Both the position numbers and the translations under genes were made by a program. From Lomentospora prolificans (Eukaryota > Ascomycota > Sordariomycetes > Microascales > Microascaceae), in contig JARFXM010000008.1 of NCBI GenBank assembly GCA_029532625.1, forward strand, positions 2,480,001 to 2,544,000: a stretch of 64,000 bases of DNA, in the 5' to 3' direction. Below the pieces are notes generated by a model. It did not search any database. It saw nothing but the letters and a program-made list of their open reading frames with translations, and had not been told where the DNA came from. Below are positions 1 to 10,328 of this stretch, piece by piece. Every line of letters begins with the position of its first letter. Positions within the stretch are counted from its first letter, which is position 1.

Positions 1-1870
1 GTTCGAGACAGACCGGAAGGACGGTCCCAATTTCAGCATTAAATCGCCAATTTAACTCTCACGCGTGTCGCGTTGATTCACCTGCAGCCACTCAAGTTCA
101 ACGACGCTGGCCCGTCCCACACAGCTGGCCTGGCCGGACACGGGAAATGAGGAGCGAAAACGGTCTGTCCCCATCAACCGTAACGGACTTGCCTTAGGAC
201 AGGCCAGGATCCATCCATCCATTTGAAAGAATCTTTCGGCTGTGGTAATACAGTACAGCCTACCAGGATTGATACCACCTGGAGGATCGACCGCTTGCTC
301 TTGAGGCTCTGCGACGTCGTGCTTCTCACGCATAATAGTAATCTGATTGTGCCCGCCCGGTATTCAACTGTGGGTGCGGAGAGTCGCATCAAGGGAGGTT
401 AGTCCCTCAGTCTCGTTGAGCTTGGGACCAATGTTTCTCCTTGAAACCAGAAGACAGTAAGATCTGGTCACAAACGGTACCTAGGTACTGTATTCCAGCT
501 GGACTCCTCCGTAACTGAATTTCGATTCTATCAGCTTCGCAGGTATGAGCGGGTCTCGCTAGGTGGGCCGTTCAGGATCTTTTTTCTCCCGCTCAGTGGA
601 TGAAGTCTAACAGAAACGTCAGCGAGTATCTTTCCTGGTGCCCGGCAAATAGCCTTTCGTACCTCTCCGTCCCTGAAAACGAGGACGGGACCGCGCTCGT
701 CGGAACCGCTTCGGCCAATCCCAGCAAGTTCCAGCACCGTCACGGCGCTAGCGGAGATGAAAATGGGTTAGACAGACCACTAAAAGGCTGCCCGTAATAA
801 ATGGATTGATGCATCGCGTCGTGGCTCTGGCCTCCGTAATTGGGCGCTGCCCAGTTGGTGAATTGTCACCATGGGGGTCGACTGTAGTAGTGTGCCCCAT
901 ATGGTTACTTCCATGTTTTTCAGCAGCCAGCCTTGGTCTCATCAATTGATTTTGGATTGATCATTGCTAAACCCGCACATCCGTAAGCTGAGACGGTGTG
1001 TTGGACGGGCCCGCTTGCATCCATCAAATTGCTGACAGCCATTACTAGAGGTTCTCCGTTAAGATACGTCCCATGTCTGGTCTGGTCCTAATTTTGACGA
1101 TATCTGTGGTGACTTCGCACACTCCCTTCCTCTCCCATCGTCCAGGCTTGCAACCGACTCCGACGAACACGCTTATTTTCTGAAATCCGGCCGCCCTCCT
1201 TGACCGCACTCCCCCATAAGCGACTCAACGAGCGTACTTTCCTTTCTCCTTCAGCATCGAACCTTTTGCAAGTCTAGGGGAAGCCTGCCAGATGTCTTCG
1301 TAGACTTCAACACATACACCACCAGACACACCCCCCCGTCGAGGCCCACTCCCGCTGGATTGACGTTTCTGTCGTCAGGTAAAACTTAGAAGGGTATGGT
1401 AGCAATCCCTCTTCTTCCTAATTCTCTCATCATCTCCACACAAATCTCATACTACATCGCCTATCACGCCTCCCACTACTGCTCTAGCCTGACTGCAACT
1501 GCAGAGCTGAGCCCGGCCTCGACCTCACACCCCACTATTAGCGATCATCCTTCTCGTGCCTCCTTCCCCAGGCTTGAACCTACCTTGTTCTCCATTCATC
1601 ACTCTTTGTCGGCCCTCTTTTTTTTCCACCCCTTTACCTACTAACAGCCCTTTCCTCTCCAGCGTAGAGACAACAGCCTCTTACGGATCTCGGGATACCC
1701 AGGGGCTACCAACTCCCTCCCGGCCTCACGTCTAACGAGGAGTCGCCTCTCCTGTCCTCCGATCCAGATCTCACCACCGAACTCGTCGTTCGCACTTATT
1801 CTCCGCCACCGTGGATTCATCAACGTTATCAGTCGGGTCTCCGGCCCAGTTCCACGACGCTCTAGACACG
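1..1870. other. Non-coding, upstream region of the Spg1/Tem1 gene
   Basis: No reading frame here resembles a protein I know. From about 1090 to 1800 the + strand is rich in C and T, as is common in leaders and core promoters of filamentous fungi. This fits transcription of the gene starting at 1871. Confidence 0.5.
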
Positions 1871-2926
1871 ATGGACCACGACCACACCCCTACCCACGAT
1901 TCCCATGAGGACACCCTTGGCGGCATCGAGGGTTCTCCCCACATTGGCGGCGCCGCCCAGAACAACGGTTACGCGCGGGCCGACTCTCGCCATCACCATC
2001 ACAGCCAGTCCCTCGACCAGGGTCTCTCCCACTCCCCTCGTCCCGAAGAGATGGACCCCACGAACCGCTACACGACACCCCCCATCCCTCTTGCGCCCAC
2101 GAACATATCGCGACCTGCCTCCCGCTTATCCGCCGGCGGCGACCGCAATGTCCAGGGCTATCCTACCGACTACCAATCCCGGGCCGCCGGCCCTAGCGAG
2201 CAAAAGAGCCGCGACCATGTCGTCATCAAGGTCGGCATGGTGGGCGATGCCCAGATCGGCAAGACAAGCTTGATGGTCAAGTACGTTGAAGGCAGCTGGG
2301 ACGAGGACTATATCCAGACACTCGGTGTCAACTTCATGGAGAAGACGATTAGCATCCGAAATACGGAGATTACGTTTTCGATTTGGGATCTCGGTGGCCA
2401 GCGCGAGTTCGTCAACATGTTGCCGCTCGTGTGTAATGACGCGGTTGCAATTCTATTCATGTTCGACTTGACGCGCAAGAGCACGCTGAATAGCATCAAG
2501 GAGTGGTATCGTCAGGGCAGAGGCTTCAACAAGACGGCGATTCCTATCCTAGTGGGAACTAAGTACGACCACTTCGTCAACTTCCCCCGTGAGGATCAGG
2601 AGGAGATTTCGAACCAGGTAGGCCTTTTTTTCTATGATCAGCATTGCCACAACGTCGGCAACATTGACTAGCATACTGACACATGATTAGGCACGGAGGT
2701 TTGCCAAGGCGATGCGTGCTGCGCTCATCTTTAGCAGTACGAGCCACAGTATTAACGTCCAGAAGGTTAGCACCAGCTCATAATTCAACTGCTGAGAGCT
2801 TCAGGCCATCGACTAACGCTATTATAGATCTTCAAAATCGTTCTATCAAAAGCGTTCGATCTCAAGTGCACAATCCCGGAGATTGAGAACGTCGGAGAAC
2901 CTCTCCTTCTCTACCAGTCTTGTTAA
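1871..2926 (+). CDS. Septum-promoting GTPase Spg1/Tem1 homologue
   Basis: A Ras-like small GTPase of the Spg1/Tem1 family, which sits at the spindle pole body and switches on the septation initiation/mitotic exit kinase cascade. Exons are 1871-2617, 2691-2765 and 2828-2926, giving 306 aa. Introns of 73 and 62 nt have GT/AG ends. The open frame extends upstream to a GTG at 1811, but 1871 is the first ATG. Visible motifs are the P-loop GDAQIGKT (residues 125-132), the G3 motif WDLGGQ, the G4 variant GTKYD, and the Spg1-type G5 region SSTSHSIN, which spans exon 2. The short C-terminus has no CAAX box, as is usual for this family. An N-terminal tail of about 115 residues, rich in His, Ser and Pro, is absent from the compact yeast proteins. 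Family assignment is strong; the exact start is less certain. Confidence 0.93.
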
Positions 2927-4272
2927 TGACGATTGCGCGCCGCCGTCGGCCCTCATTTAGGCATTGAACGAACTACGTTCACCCCCCTCCTATGATGAAG
3001 GGGCTCTGTTTCACGAAAGTCGTATCATCTGCTCTCTCGAGCAACCCACCGCCAGGTGTCGAGTAATGGTCTGCCTATCTAAATCCTTCATCGCGGGCAG
3101 CCATAATACGGAAACTTGATAGAATAAGAAGACTATAATGATGATGAAAGCCACGGAATTAACGAGCCATTTCCGCCGGCATCAACAAACTCTATAAATC
3201 AAACTATTACCCAACGGAAGCCGAACAGACTTTGTTTCTTCTGCCGACCAACGAAACTATCTCGACTCTCGATCCTCATCCCTGGCTTAACCCTTTCATT
3301 TCTACGGCTTTTCTGAGCCATATTGTTTCCTTTGTTCTACTTTTGACCTGCTTTCGAGCGCCCATTTACCCTCGTGTGCAAGGCTACGCATGGGAGAGGT
3401 GGTAAAGATGGTGTTTAGGGACCCTGCTCGGGTCGCTGGGATTGGTTACGGAGTGTTGTTTGTTTTTGGAGGGAGTAAGAGATGGGGCACCCTCAGATGT
3501 TTTTTCGTTTATTTTTCCTCTGCTATTTCAGACTGGCTATTAGTCGAGGGAATGAGCCGGTGGAGAAAGGGAGAGGAGGGAGTCGTGTAAGAGACTTGGT
3601 TGGCAAGAGGATGTAAATGGAACAGAAAGACAGACACTGTCGTTGAAGAAATGAACAAAAAGGGAAAAGAAAAAAAAAAAAACTAGCGATCGAAGACAGA
3701 AAGCGGCGACGAGGCGATGTCTCGCTTTCCTCTGCCGAATAGTGAAGAATGTCTCATGGAAGTGCAACGTTTTTTTTGTAAGAAACATGCCGTGCTGGAC
3801 GACGAGGAAAGGGGTTGACATGAGGACAGTGGCACGCATCCTTGGTTGTAGGTGCGGGAACAGAAATACGAGGATGAAGGGTTTCCCAGTCTGTTAACCC
3901 TATTTTATTGCCCATTTTTCTGTGTCTTTCGGAAACAATACTTTTTTTTGGGTTCTCGTTCCTTGTTCAATCGAGCCGTTGGAGTCTTGTTAGGAGGGAG
4001 GTCGATTGCGCCTCGTCCTGACGAATTGAAGTCTCGATCATTTTGTACGATAACTGAACTATCAGGATCCGAGCTCTAGAGCTTGGTCGGAGGCAGGTCA
4101 AGAGCTAGTACCAGCGTAAGCAGTGGAAAGAATAAAAAGCATTAACATCAGCCATGTATTCCTTAACTCTACCTGCATTATTTTCATGAACTTCCACTCC
4201 CACCAAGCATCGTATAACCCTACGTCGCCCTGCCTATACCCCAATTGACACCCAGCGCACCATTTCCACGAA
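2927..4272. other. Convergent intergenic region
   Basis: Lies between the stops of the Spg1/Tem1 gene (+) and the Cys-rich gene (-), so it should hold both 3' UTRs. It contains A- and T-runs (for example an A run near 3670-3682). Short reading frames on both strands show no recognisable similarity. Confidence 0.5.
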
Positions 4273-5828
4273 TCACGGAGCCTCGGCAACAGAAAAGAAC
4301 GACACTCCGCTGGAGCTTCGGCTCGGCCCATTCTGTCCACCATGTTCACCCTGTCCAACAACTTTCTTTCCAGATCCATACATCCTGATATCGAAGCCCC
4401 CAAGACGGATGTCCTCATTGGCGTCACCCCGAATGGAGTGCGTATTTGACGCGACATGCCACCCGTCGACGCGAGGAGCCACTCGCGGCCAGGTACCTGC
4501 GGGCATAGACCTAATCGGGATATCGGCGAACTGCACATGGACCTGGCTCTGCAGATTATCAGCGGACGACGGACGCGCATCCCTGAGGCTGAAATTGACT
4601 GCCGGTGGCGGTTGGATTTCTGTTTCCCCTGCGGGAGAGACACCGTGGTCTGTGGGAGCAACACGTTGACTTTCAGTGCCGCGTTTCTTGTCCACGGTTA
4701 GAGATCTTTCCTCAAGCATAGGCCTGGCCATTCGAAAGCTAGCACGTGGATTTTTGGGAGGCTTAACCCACGAGATGCCCACAACACAGGGGCGAATATC
4801 TCGTTTGACATTCTCGCGAGGTGGCGGTTGACGGTGGTCTTGTATGGGGCTTTCCGGTCCACCAAATTCCGTCTGCTTCTCGCTCAGGGGCTGTTGTCCG
4901 GGGGTAGTCAGTTTGTCACTTTCTTGTGTCATTCCAGAGGTTCCAAGCGTGTTTTCACTAGTCCTGGAGCTTTCTACTTCTACGATATCGTCCAACTTCG
5001 TCCTAAACCGACACGAAGGGCCCGCGCTCCGAAAGCTTTCATCCCTTTGGGAAAGAGAGGTGGATCCCGCCGTCATCTCGGGCATGGCGGTGATCGCAAG
5101 TACTGCAGACAAGCCTGTTCCACCTGACGTGCCAAGCATTGTCGCCATGCCTGGGATTCTTATTCCTGTTAGGCTTGGCGGAGCAGATGGCATTGCGCCT
5201 TGGACACTCGGTTGCAGCCCACCCGCGTGACCGTCCTCGGAGAGCATGTCGATGGCCGTGGCCATAGCATGTGGGCCACTGGGATCAGCATAACCAGCTC
5301 TCATTGGTAGCCTCATCGGCTCGTTGGCTTTGTACCCCTCGTAAAACTGCCGTCGCCGTGCCCGTTGGACGCATAGATTGTAAATCCCCTCTTCGCTATC
5401 AACAAGGTACTTGAATGGTTTGAAGGCGGCTTCCCAGTATTCAAATCGTTCTGCCTCTCTGAAGCCAAAGTTCCGGGCCCGTTCTCTCTGCCAGACTAGT
5501 TCGCGTCCGGTCGAGCCTACTGGGCTTTAGCGCATCAACCAAGACGGGCATGATGAAGGAATGGTGACTTACAGCAACAAAGAAAGCAACACATGGTGTG
5601 AAAGCAAGAGAGAGCACAAACCCTGTTGAAGTCGCAGTTTGGCGTCACAAGGCCATCACCGCCGAGCTCAAGATCATTGAGGCGGTTGTCAATGCGAGAG
5701 AATACCATGCAAGGGCAGAATTGAGCCATGATACGTAGTTTGATGGGAGACCATGGTGGGCGGTTGGTGCCTTGGGGCAGTCGGTCAAGGACCTCGAGGA
5801 TGTAGTCGACAATGTCTACCAGACCCAT
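4273..5828 (-). CDS. Unrecognised protein with Cys-rich, possibly PLAC8-like N-terminus
   Basis: A 500-aa protein in two exons: 5828-5573 and 5519-4273. The intron (5572-5520, 53 nt) has donor GTAAGT and acceptor CCCAG. A TAG acceptor three bases further on is equally in frame and would change one or two residues. ATG 5828 is the first ATG; the frame opens at a GTG just upstream. Residues about 35-85 carry a cysteine cluster (FCPCMVFSRI, then CALSCFHTMCCFLCC) followed by a charged, aromatic stretch (WQRERARNFGF). This spacing recalls the PLAC8/DUF614 cysteine-rich domain of membrane-associated proteins, but the match is weak. From about residue 170 the protein is Ser/Pro/Gly-rich and looks disordered. 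It lies in tandem with the small mitochondrial-type gene upstream. The gene model is fairly secure; the function is unknown. Confidence 0.72.
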
Positions 5829-6510
5829 GGCGGGACCGAACACCTACGTTAGAAATGAGAACTAATGATGAGCAAAATTTAAAACCGAGCAATGGGTTAG
5901 CAACCTCGAAGAGATCATATAATAACACTAAATATCAGACTTGTGTTGTCGCGGTAGAAGTTGAATCGCATTCTAGGCCTGGCATCTAGACTCTTCAAGT
6001 GGCCGGTATAGATCTGCTGCCCCGAGGGGCGTAGTTACCGATTGTGGAAAATGCGACGAGACAATTTTGCACAAGTGCAAGTGCGGTAAGTGCGGGCCGA
6101 TACTACTTCGCGAGGAGAAGGAGCGACTCGGCGATGACCGTGAGAATCCGCCAGGAAGGGCGCCATGGCTCTCCGTCTTCGCTCCACAAGCGAAGAGTAG
6201 AGTGCCCAGTGCAGGATTCGACAAAAAGGAAGGTACGCTTCTCTAAAAGGTTCAATTTAACTGAGATGATGAACATCACAGCGCCTCGTTGGCGGATTGA
6301 GACGCTGTATGTAGATTACACAATTGCGAAGATGCTGTCTCTTCGACCACGCCCTATCCAGGGCCTCCATTCTACCATTACCCTTGCCCTTCCTAATTCT
6401 TCTCTTTTCAATTTATTGTGCCCTAGTCCCGGTCAGAGTATTTGCCTTTTCAGTCTTCTGCATAGTTCGTTAGTACCGACTTTCCCGCGTCATCCCAACG
6501 GGAACCTAGG
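5829..6510. other. Intergenic region between two minus-strand genes
   Basis: Holds the presumed promoter of the Cys-rich gene and the 3' UTR of the upstream minus-strand gene. A long plus-strand open frame crosses it but starts and ends arbitrarily and is antisense to a spliced gene, so it is not called. Confidence 0.45.
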
Positions 6511-7017
6511 TCAACCTACCTCAGATGCCAGCCTCTCATTATCTGGCGCCACCGCCTTCGTGGAAGCGGGCTTCTCCTCCTTCCACTTAGCCTGCACCAC
6601 GGGGACGCTTCTGCTAGACTCCTCGTTATACGTGCCTCCGCGCTGCCTCTCACCCGTCTTCGAGGGTGCCTCGCTTAGGGGATCCTGCATACTGGGTCCC
6701 TTACGGGAGTCTTTGGCATTGCCCCAGAAGAACCACGCGACGGCGGGGATACCGACCGCAGCACCTATAGCGCCGCTATTTTTTTCGATTGTTGTTAGTG
6801 GGGTGATGCTATCGAGGTGATGCTATCGAGGTGATGCGGGCGATAGGACTCACAGAGGGAAGCCCTTCTTGGGGGTCGGGTCGTTCGCTCCCTGACTCGC
6901 TCCGCTAATCTTGGGACTTTCTTGAGCATATCCGCGGTTGAACTGCTTGAAACGTGGTTGCATAGGCGCGCGAGCCCTCGTGAGGGTGCGGAGAGACTGG
7001 GCTTTTGTGAGAGACAT
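6511..7017 (-). CDS. Small putative mitochondrial single-pass membrane protein
   Basis: A 142-aa protein in two exons: 7017-6854 and 6775-6511. The 78-nt intron has a GTGAGT donor and TAG acceptor. The start is the first ATG (7017); the longer frame opens at a TTG. The N-terminus is rich in Arg, Ser, Thr and Ala with few acidic residues (about residues 1-35), as in a mitochondrial presequence. A single hydrophobic segment begins exactly at the exon junction (about residues 55-73, LGAIGAAVGIPAVAWFFWG). The rest is polar and charged. I do not recognise a named family. Signal, membrane segment and polar tail together suggest a small inner-membrane protein; that is inference. The stop depends on reading through GAG GTA GGT TGA; the GTAGGT there could also be a donor for a further exon. 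Confidence 0.65.
6802..6843. repeat. 14-bp tandem repeat inside an intron
   Basis: The unit GGTGATGCTATCGA occurs twice perfectly (6802-6815, 6816-6829) and a third time with changes (6830-6843). It lies within the only intron of the small mitochondrial-type gene and makes up more than half of that intron. Confidence 0.85.
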
Positions 7018-8754
7018 GTTTGGTGATGCGTGTCTGGTGCTCTCTTTCAATCTGTGGCGATGTGAGGGTGTTAGATGAGGAGGTATTTGAATTCGAAGAT
7101 GCGATTTGGTTCGTGGAAGGGGGATTTACAGAGAAGAAAGAATACAATGACAGGTTTACATATTCACGATTCATACGATTTTAAAAGGGACTCGGTCGTA
7201 CCTCGCCGGTATCCTGCTTACCGAGCTCTTTCCGGATCTGAAGAAACAGCAACAAGGAACCTCATAATAGTTCATGATTCTCGCTAGGAATAAACCCCTC
7301 CCGAGCCCAGCATCTCACGTTCCCTCCCCTTCCTAGCTCCTGACATTGACGCAAAAAGAAACCCAGAAGCTTTGTCCCGCACCGCTCGCCCCCCATTTCC
7401 AAGCTGCCCCATTGGCCAATTCTGGGGGCGTTCCCCTCCGCAGAATCGCGAGGGCAAGGGTAATTCAATGTTGCCGTCATCAGCGTTGCTGCAAGGCGAG
7501 TGAGTACCCGTTGTCGTGGGTTGGTTGGCTGTGCTATTGGGAATACTGGAAACGTAGCGATGACGACATCACACACATGTGGTGAGCTCGGCGTCATCGT
7601 TAGGTTATCGGCGGGGAAAATGGCATTGTTATTCTCTCCACCTGGCCGGTGTTGCTTTGACAAGTTACTAGGTTCTAATTCTTTGCTATGATGAAATGTA
7701 GAGCATGAGAGCGGCCTTAAACCTATGGCTCTAGTTCTTTCCTTACCTTGTTCTCGAAGTGACTCACTTGTTGGTTGTTTCCTGGAGTGTTGTCGGAAAA
7801 GAGGTGAGGTTACTGGATGATGTAATCGATCTTTTGGAGACTGAGCAGGGAGGAAAAGCATACCACGGCATGCCAAGCTAGGTAGAATTCCACTAGCGAA
7901 AGAAGAATAGAAGAAAAGAGATCCTTTACTTATAGCAGAGGCATAGATGGATGTGTGTTCTGTAATACCTGAGAGCATCCAATTCGATTTCTGAGACACT
8001 TTGTCTCGTCTAACAGCCTCCCATTTATTTCAGGACGCTCTCGCGACTGAAATGTAATAGTGACCACCTATTATTTCCAGCCTGTACGCCTTTTAAGAAA
8101 ACTTCTACTGGCCTAAAAACCTTACTTTATTGCCCTGGTCTGCTTTGAGACTCCTCATCTCCTCATGAATAATGTCAGAGCCCACCTGGGTATAAAGAAT
8201 AGGCATGACACAAACATTGGCTTCATCTATTCAATTCATCTCCACGACAAATTCTGCCAAGTCTAGAATTATATCCATATAGCATCACTGAACGTCGCCC
8301 ATTCCCCATATTTTCGTTTTCGTTTTAAAAAGGGAAACAAAGACATTCTTCCTTGGGCCTCCCCTTTCGTATGAACTGAGAAATAGGTTGGCTAAAATGG
8401 TTCAAGGAGATTGTCCAAAAAGGAACCCCTATAAATTCCAGACAGATCATTAATGAGGCCTGCAGTGAAAAAAAAGATGCGCCCATAACTCCCTAGCCAC
8501 ACTTAAATGTATTCCCACCAGTCAAGAATAACTCCACCCATCATTTAGCCTCCTTCCATCCCAGACCTATTCCGACCTCGTATCTGGAAGGGTTGCAATG
8601 TAGCATTGAAGGGAGGCTAACCTGTTAAAGTAAGGTAATAGCATGGAGGAAAAAAAAATACTCTCTGTAGGACTATTAAACAATGCATCGATAAAACAGA
8701 GCTTGGCTGAACAGCCCGCAAATGCCGCTAACAAGCAAGTGCAGCCTGGGTAGT
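7018..8754. other. Intergenic region, no gene seen
   Basis: The right part should be the 3' UTR of the transporter gene; the left part is the promoter and leader of the minus-strand gene at 7017. A 245-codon open frame on the minus strand (7999-7262) has no recognisable domain and ordinary low-complexity composition, so it is not called. Confidence 0.5.
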
Positions 8755-10328
8755 TTACTGAGACCATCCGAGATAGGACATCCAGCTGAAACCCCAGCCT
8801 TCGGAGTCGGGAGACTGTAGGGGCTTCCCATCCTGGGCCGTGGACGAAGAGCCCCTGGTGAGACCGATAAAGAGTAGAATGGTGACGAGGAGGGCAAAGC
8901 CGACGGCAACGGCGCGCTTGATCCTGGTGTTGCCGGGGGCGTCGCTGAAGCCGTTGGCGTAGGCGCTAGCAGCCCAGGCGGAGGCGTTGGCGGACATGGT
9001 TTTGATCTGGGACCAGCCAAGGGAGTAGTAGACGAGGCCGAACAACGCGATGGAGTAACCCAGGAACTGGAGGAAAGTGATGGTGGTGTTCCAGATGATA
9101 ACGGAGGCCACAACGAGGAGGATGGCCTTCAAAATGCCGGCAAGTGTAAGGACGAGAGAAGAAGTCTTACCGATCTACAAAGAGGGGTCAGCTTCAAATG
9201 GGCAACCGTGGAGACGCGGTCAAATCTCCGCAAGAGACAAACTTACGAGGAAGACGCTAGCAACGTTGAGCATGAAAGCAACGCTAGCATTAAGGACGAG
9301 CATCAAGACACCAGTCTGCCAAAGATCGGCCACCTGGAACGACGGGAACTCGGTAAAGAGACCGACAATCATGTTCATAACGGCGCAGACGGGCGCATAG
9401 TAGTAAAGGCTGACGAGGGGGTCCATCTTCATATCGTCTCCGGAAAGAAGGAGCTGGATCATAACCAGACGCATAGCCTCGAAGACAATTCCCGCAATCT
9501 GGAATGCGAAGCCGACCCATGAGAAATCAATCTCGCCTGCGCTGGCGAGGAAGACACCGAAGGCGATACCCATAATGTTGATAACGTTCTCAAACGAGGG
9601 GTGAGCTACGCCCCACATCCAGCTAACGAAAAGCACGGCGACCGGACCAGCAGACTTGAGCATCTGGATGAAAGCGACGTTGAGGTAGAGATACACGAGG
9701 TTGCTGCACACGAGGGATCCCGAGTAGAGAACACCAATGGGTACAACGGCGCGGAGGTAGACGCGGCCGGTCATCTTGACCTTCTTACGGCCATCGACGA
9801 GGGTCGTGGTCCTCGAAAGGATCTGGGTCGCGACGGTCGCGAAGACCAAATGCCAGCATGTTAGTAGGACGGCTGTGCGAACGGATGGGTTAGTCAAAAG
9901 ATCCAAAGCACTAATGTAATCGCGGTCCGTGTGGTCTCGTTCGAGGGAGTGGTAGGTAAGGATCGCATCGGTGCTACATACGATATTCTACATGGTAGCA
10001 TTAGTAAAAGGTCTCGGGTTAGTTCGTTGTGTAGGAACGAGATCAACGTACTGAATCCAGCGGTATCAATCAACCACTTGTTGAACAAGATAGTCATGTT
10101 TGAAAAGAACATCCAGTTTCTACGAGATGAGCCCGGTCAGCTATGATTCCAACTAGCAGGCGCCCAGCCCAGGAGCCCTTGGGCCTGGCAGCGAGAAGAA
10201 CGGAGCGGGCAGAGTCGACACCATGCGAGCACCGGCAAGGGAAATCCGCACACTACATAGAAACCAGGATGAAGGGAGAAGCCTCCGGCGGCCGGCTTCT
10301 CCGTGACGGGGAGTTGTTGATTCGGCAT
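8755..10328 (-). CDS. Triose-phosphate/nucleotide-sugar transporter family membrane protein
   Basis: A DMT-superfamily transporter (TPT/SLC35-like) of 398 aa, expected to exchange phosphorylated or nucleotide-linked sugars across a Golgi, ER or other internal membrane. Exons are 10328-10252, 10119-10052, 9987-9982, 9872-9247 and 9174-8755. The third exon is only 6 nt. Joining it restores the family sequence FKYPVLLTCWHLVFAT after FNKWLIDTAG. Introns have donors GTGCGG, GTACGT, GTATGT and GTAAGT, and TAG, TAG, CAG and TAG acceptors. About ten hydrophobic segments are visible, among them ILFNKWL, VLYSGSLVCSNLVYLYLN and the C-terminal LLVTILLFIGL. The family's central KSAGPVAVLF region is present. 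The last 70 residues lie outside the membrane core and are Gly/Ser-rich. Substrate cannot be told from sequence. Confidence 0.9.
9982..9987 (-). other. 6-nt micro-exon of the transporter gene
   Basis: On the coding strand AATATC is preceded by a branch-like TTACTAATG and the acceptor CATGTAG, and followed by the consensus donor GTATGT. The flanking introns are 64 nt (10051-9988) and 109 nt (9981-9873). Inclusion turns the junction into A|AA TAT C|CC, adding the family residues K-Y-P. Skipping would also stay in frame, replacing K-Y-P by a single Thr. Confidence 0.8.

Noticed and set aside
1811..1870. GTG-initiated extension of the Tem1/Spg1 frame
   Set aside because: GTG starts are not expected in a nuclear fungal gene; ATG 1871 follows directly and keeps all conserved parts.
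6044..6820. 258-codon plus-strand frame
   Set aside because: Overlaps the second exon of the spliced minus-strand mitochondrial-type gene and has no domain.
7262..7999. 245-codon minus-strand frame
   Set aside because: No domain, no splice-consistent extension, no ordered composition; lies in a region with similar open frames on the opposite strand.
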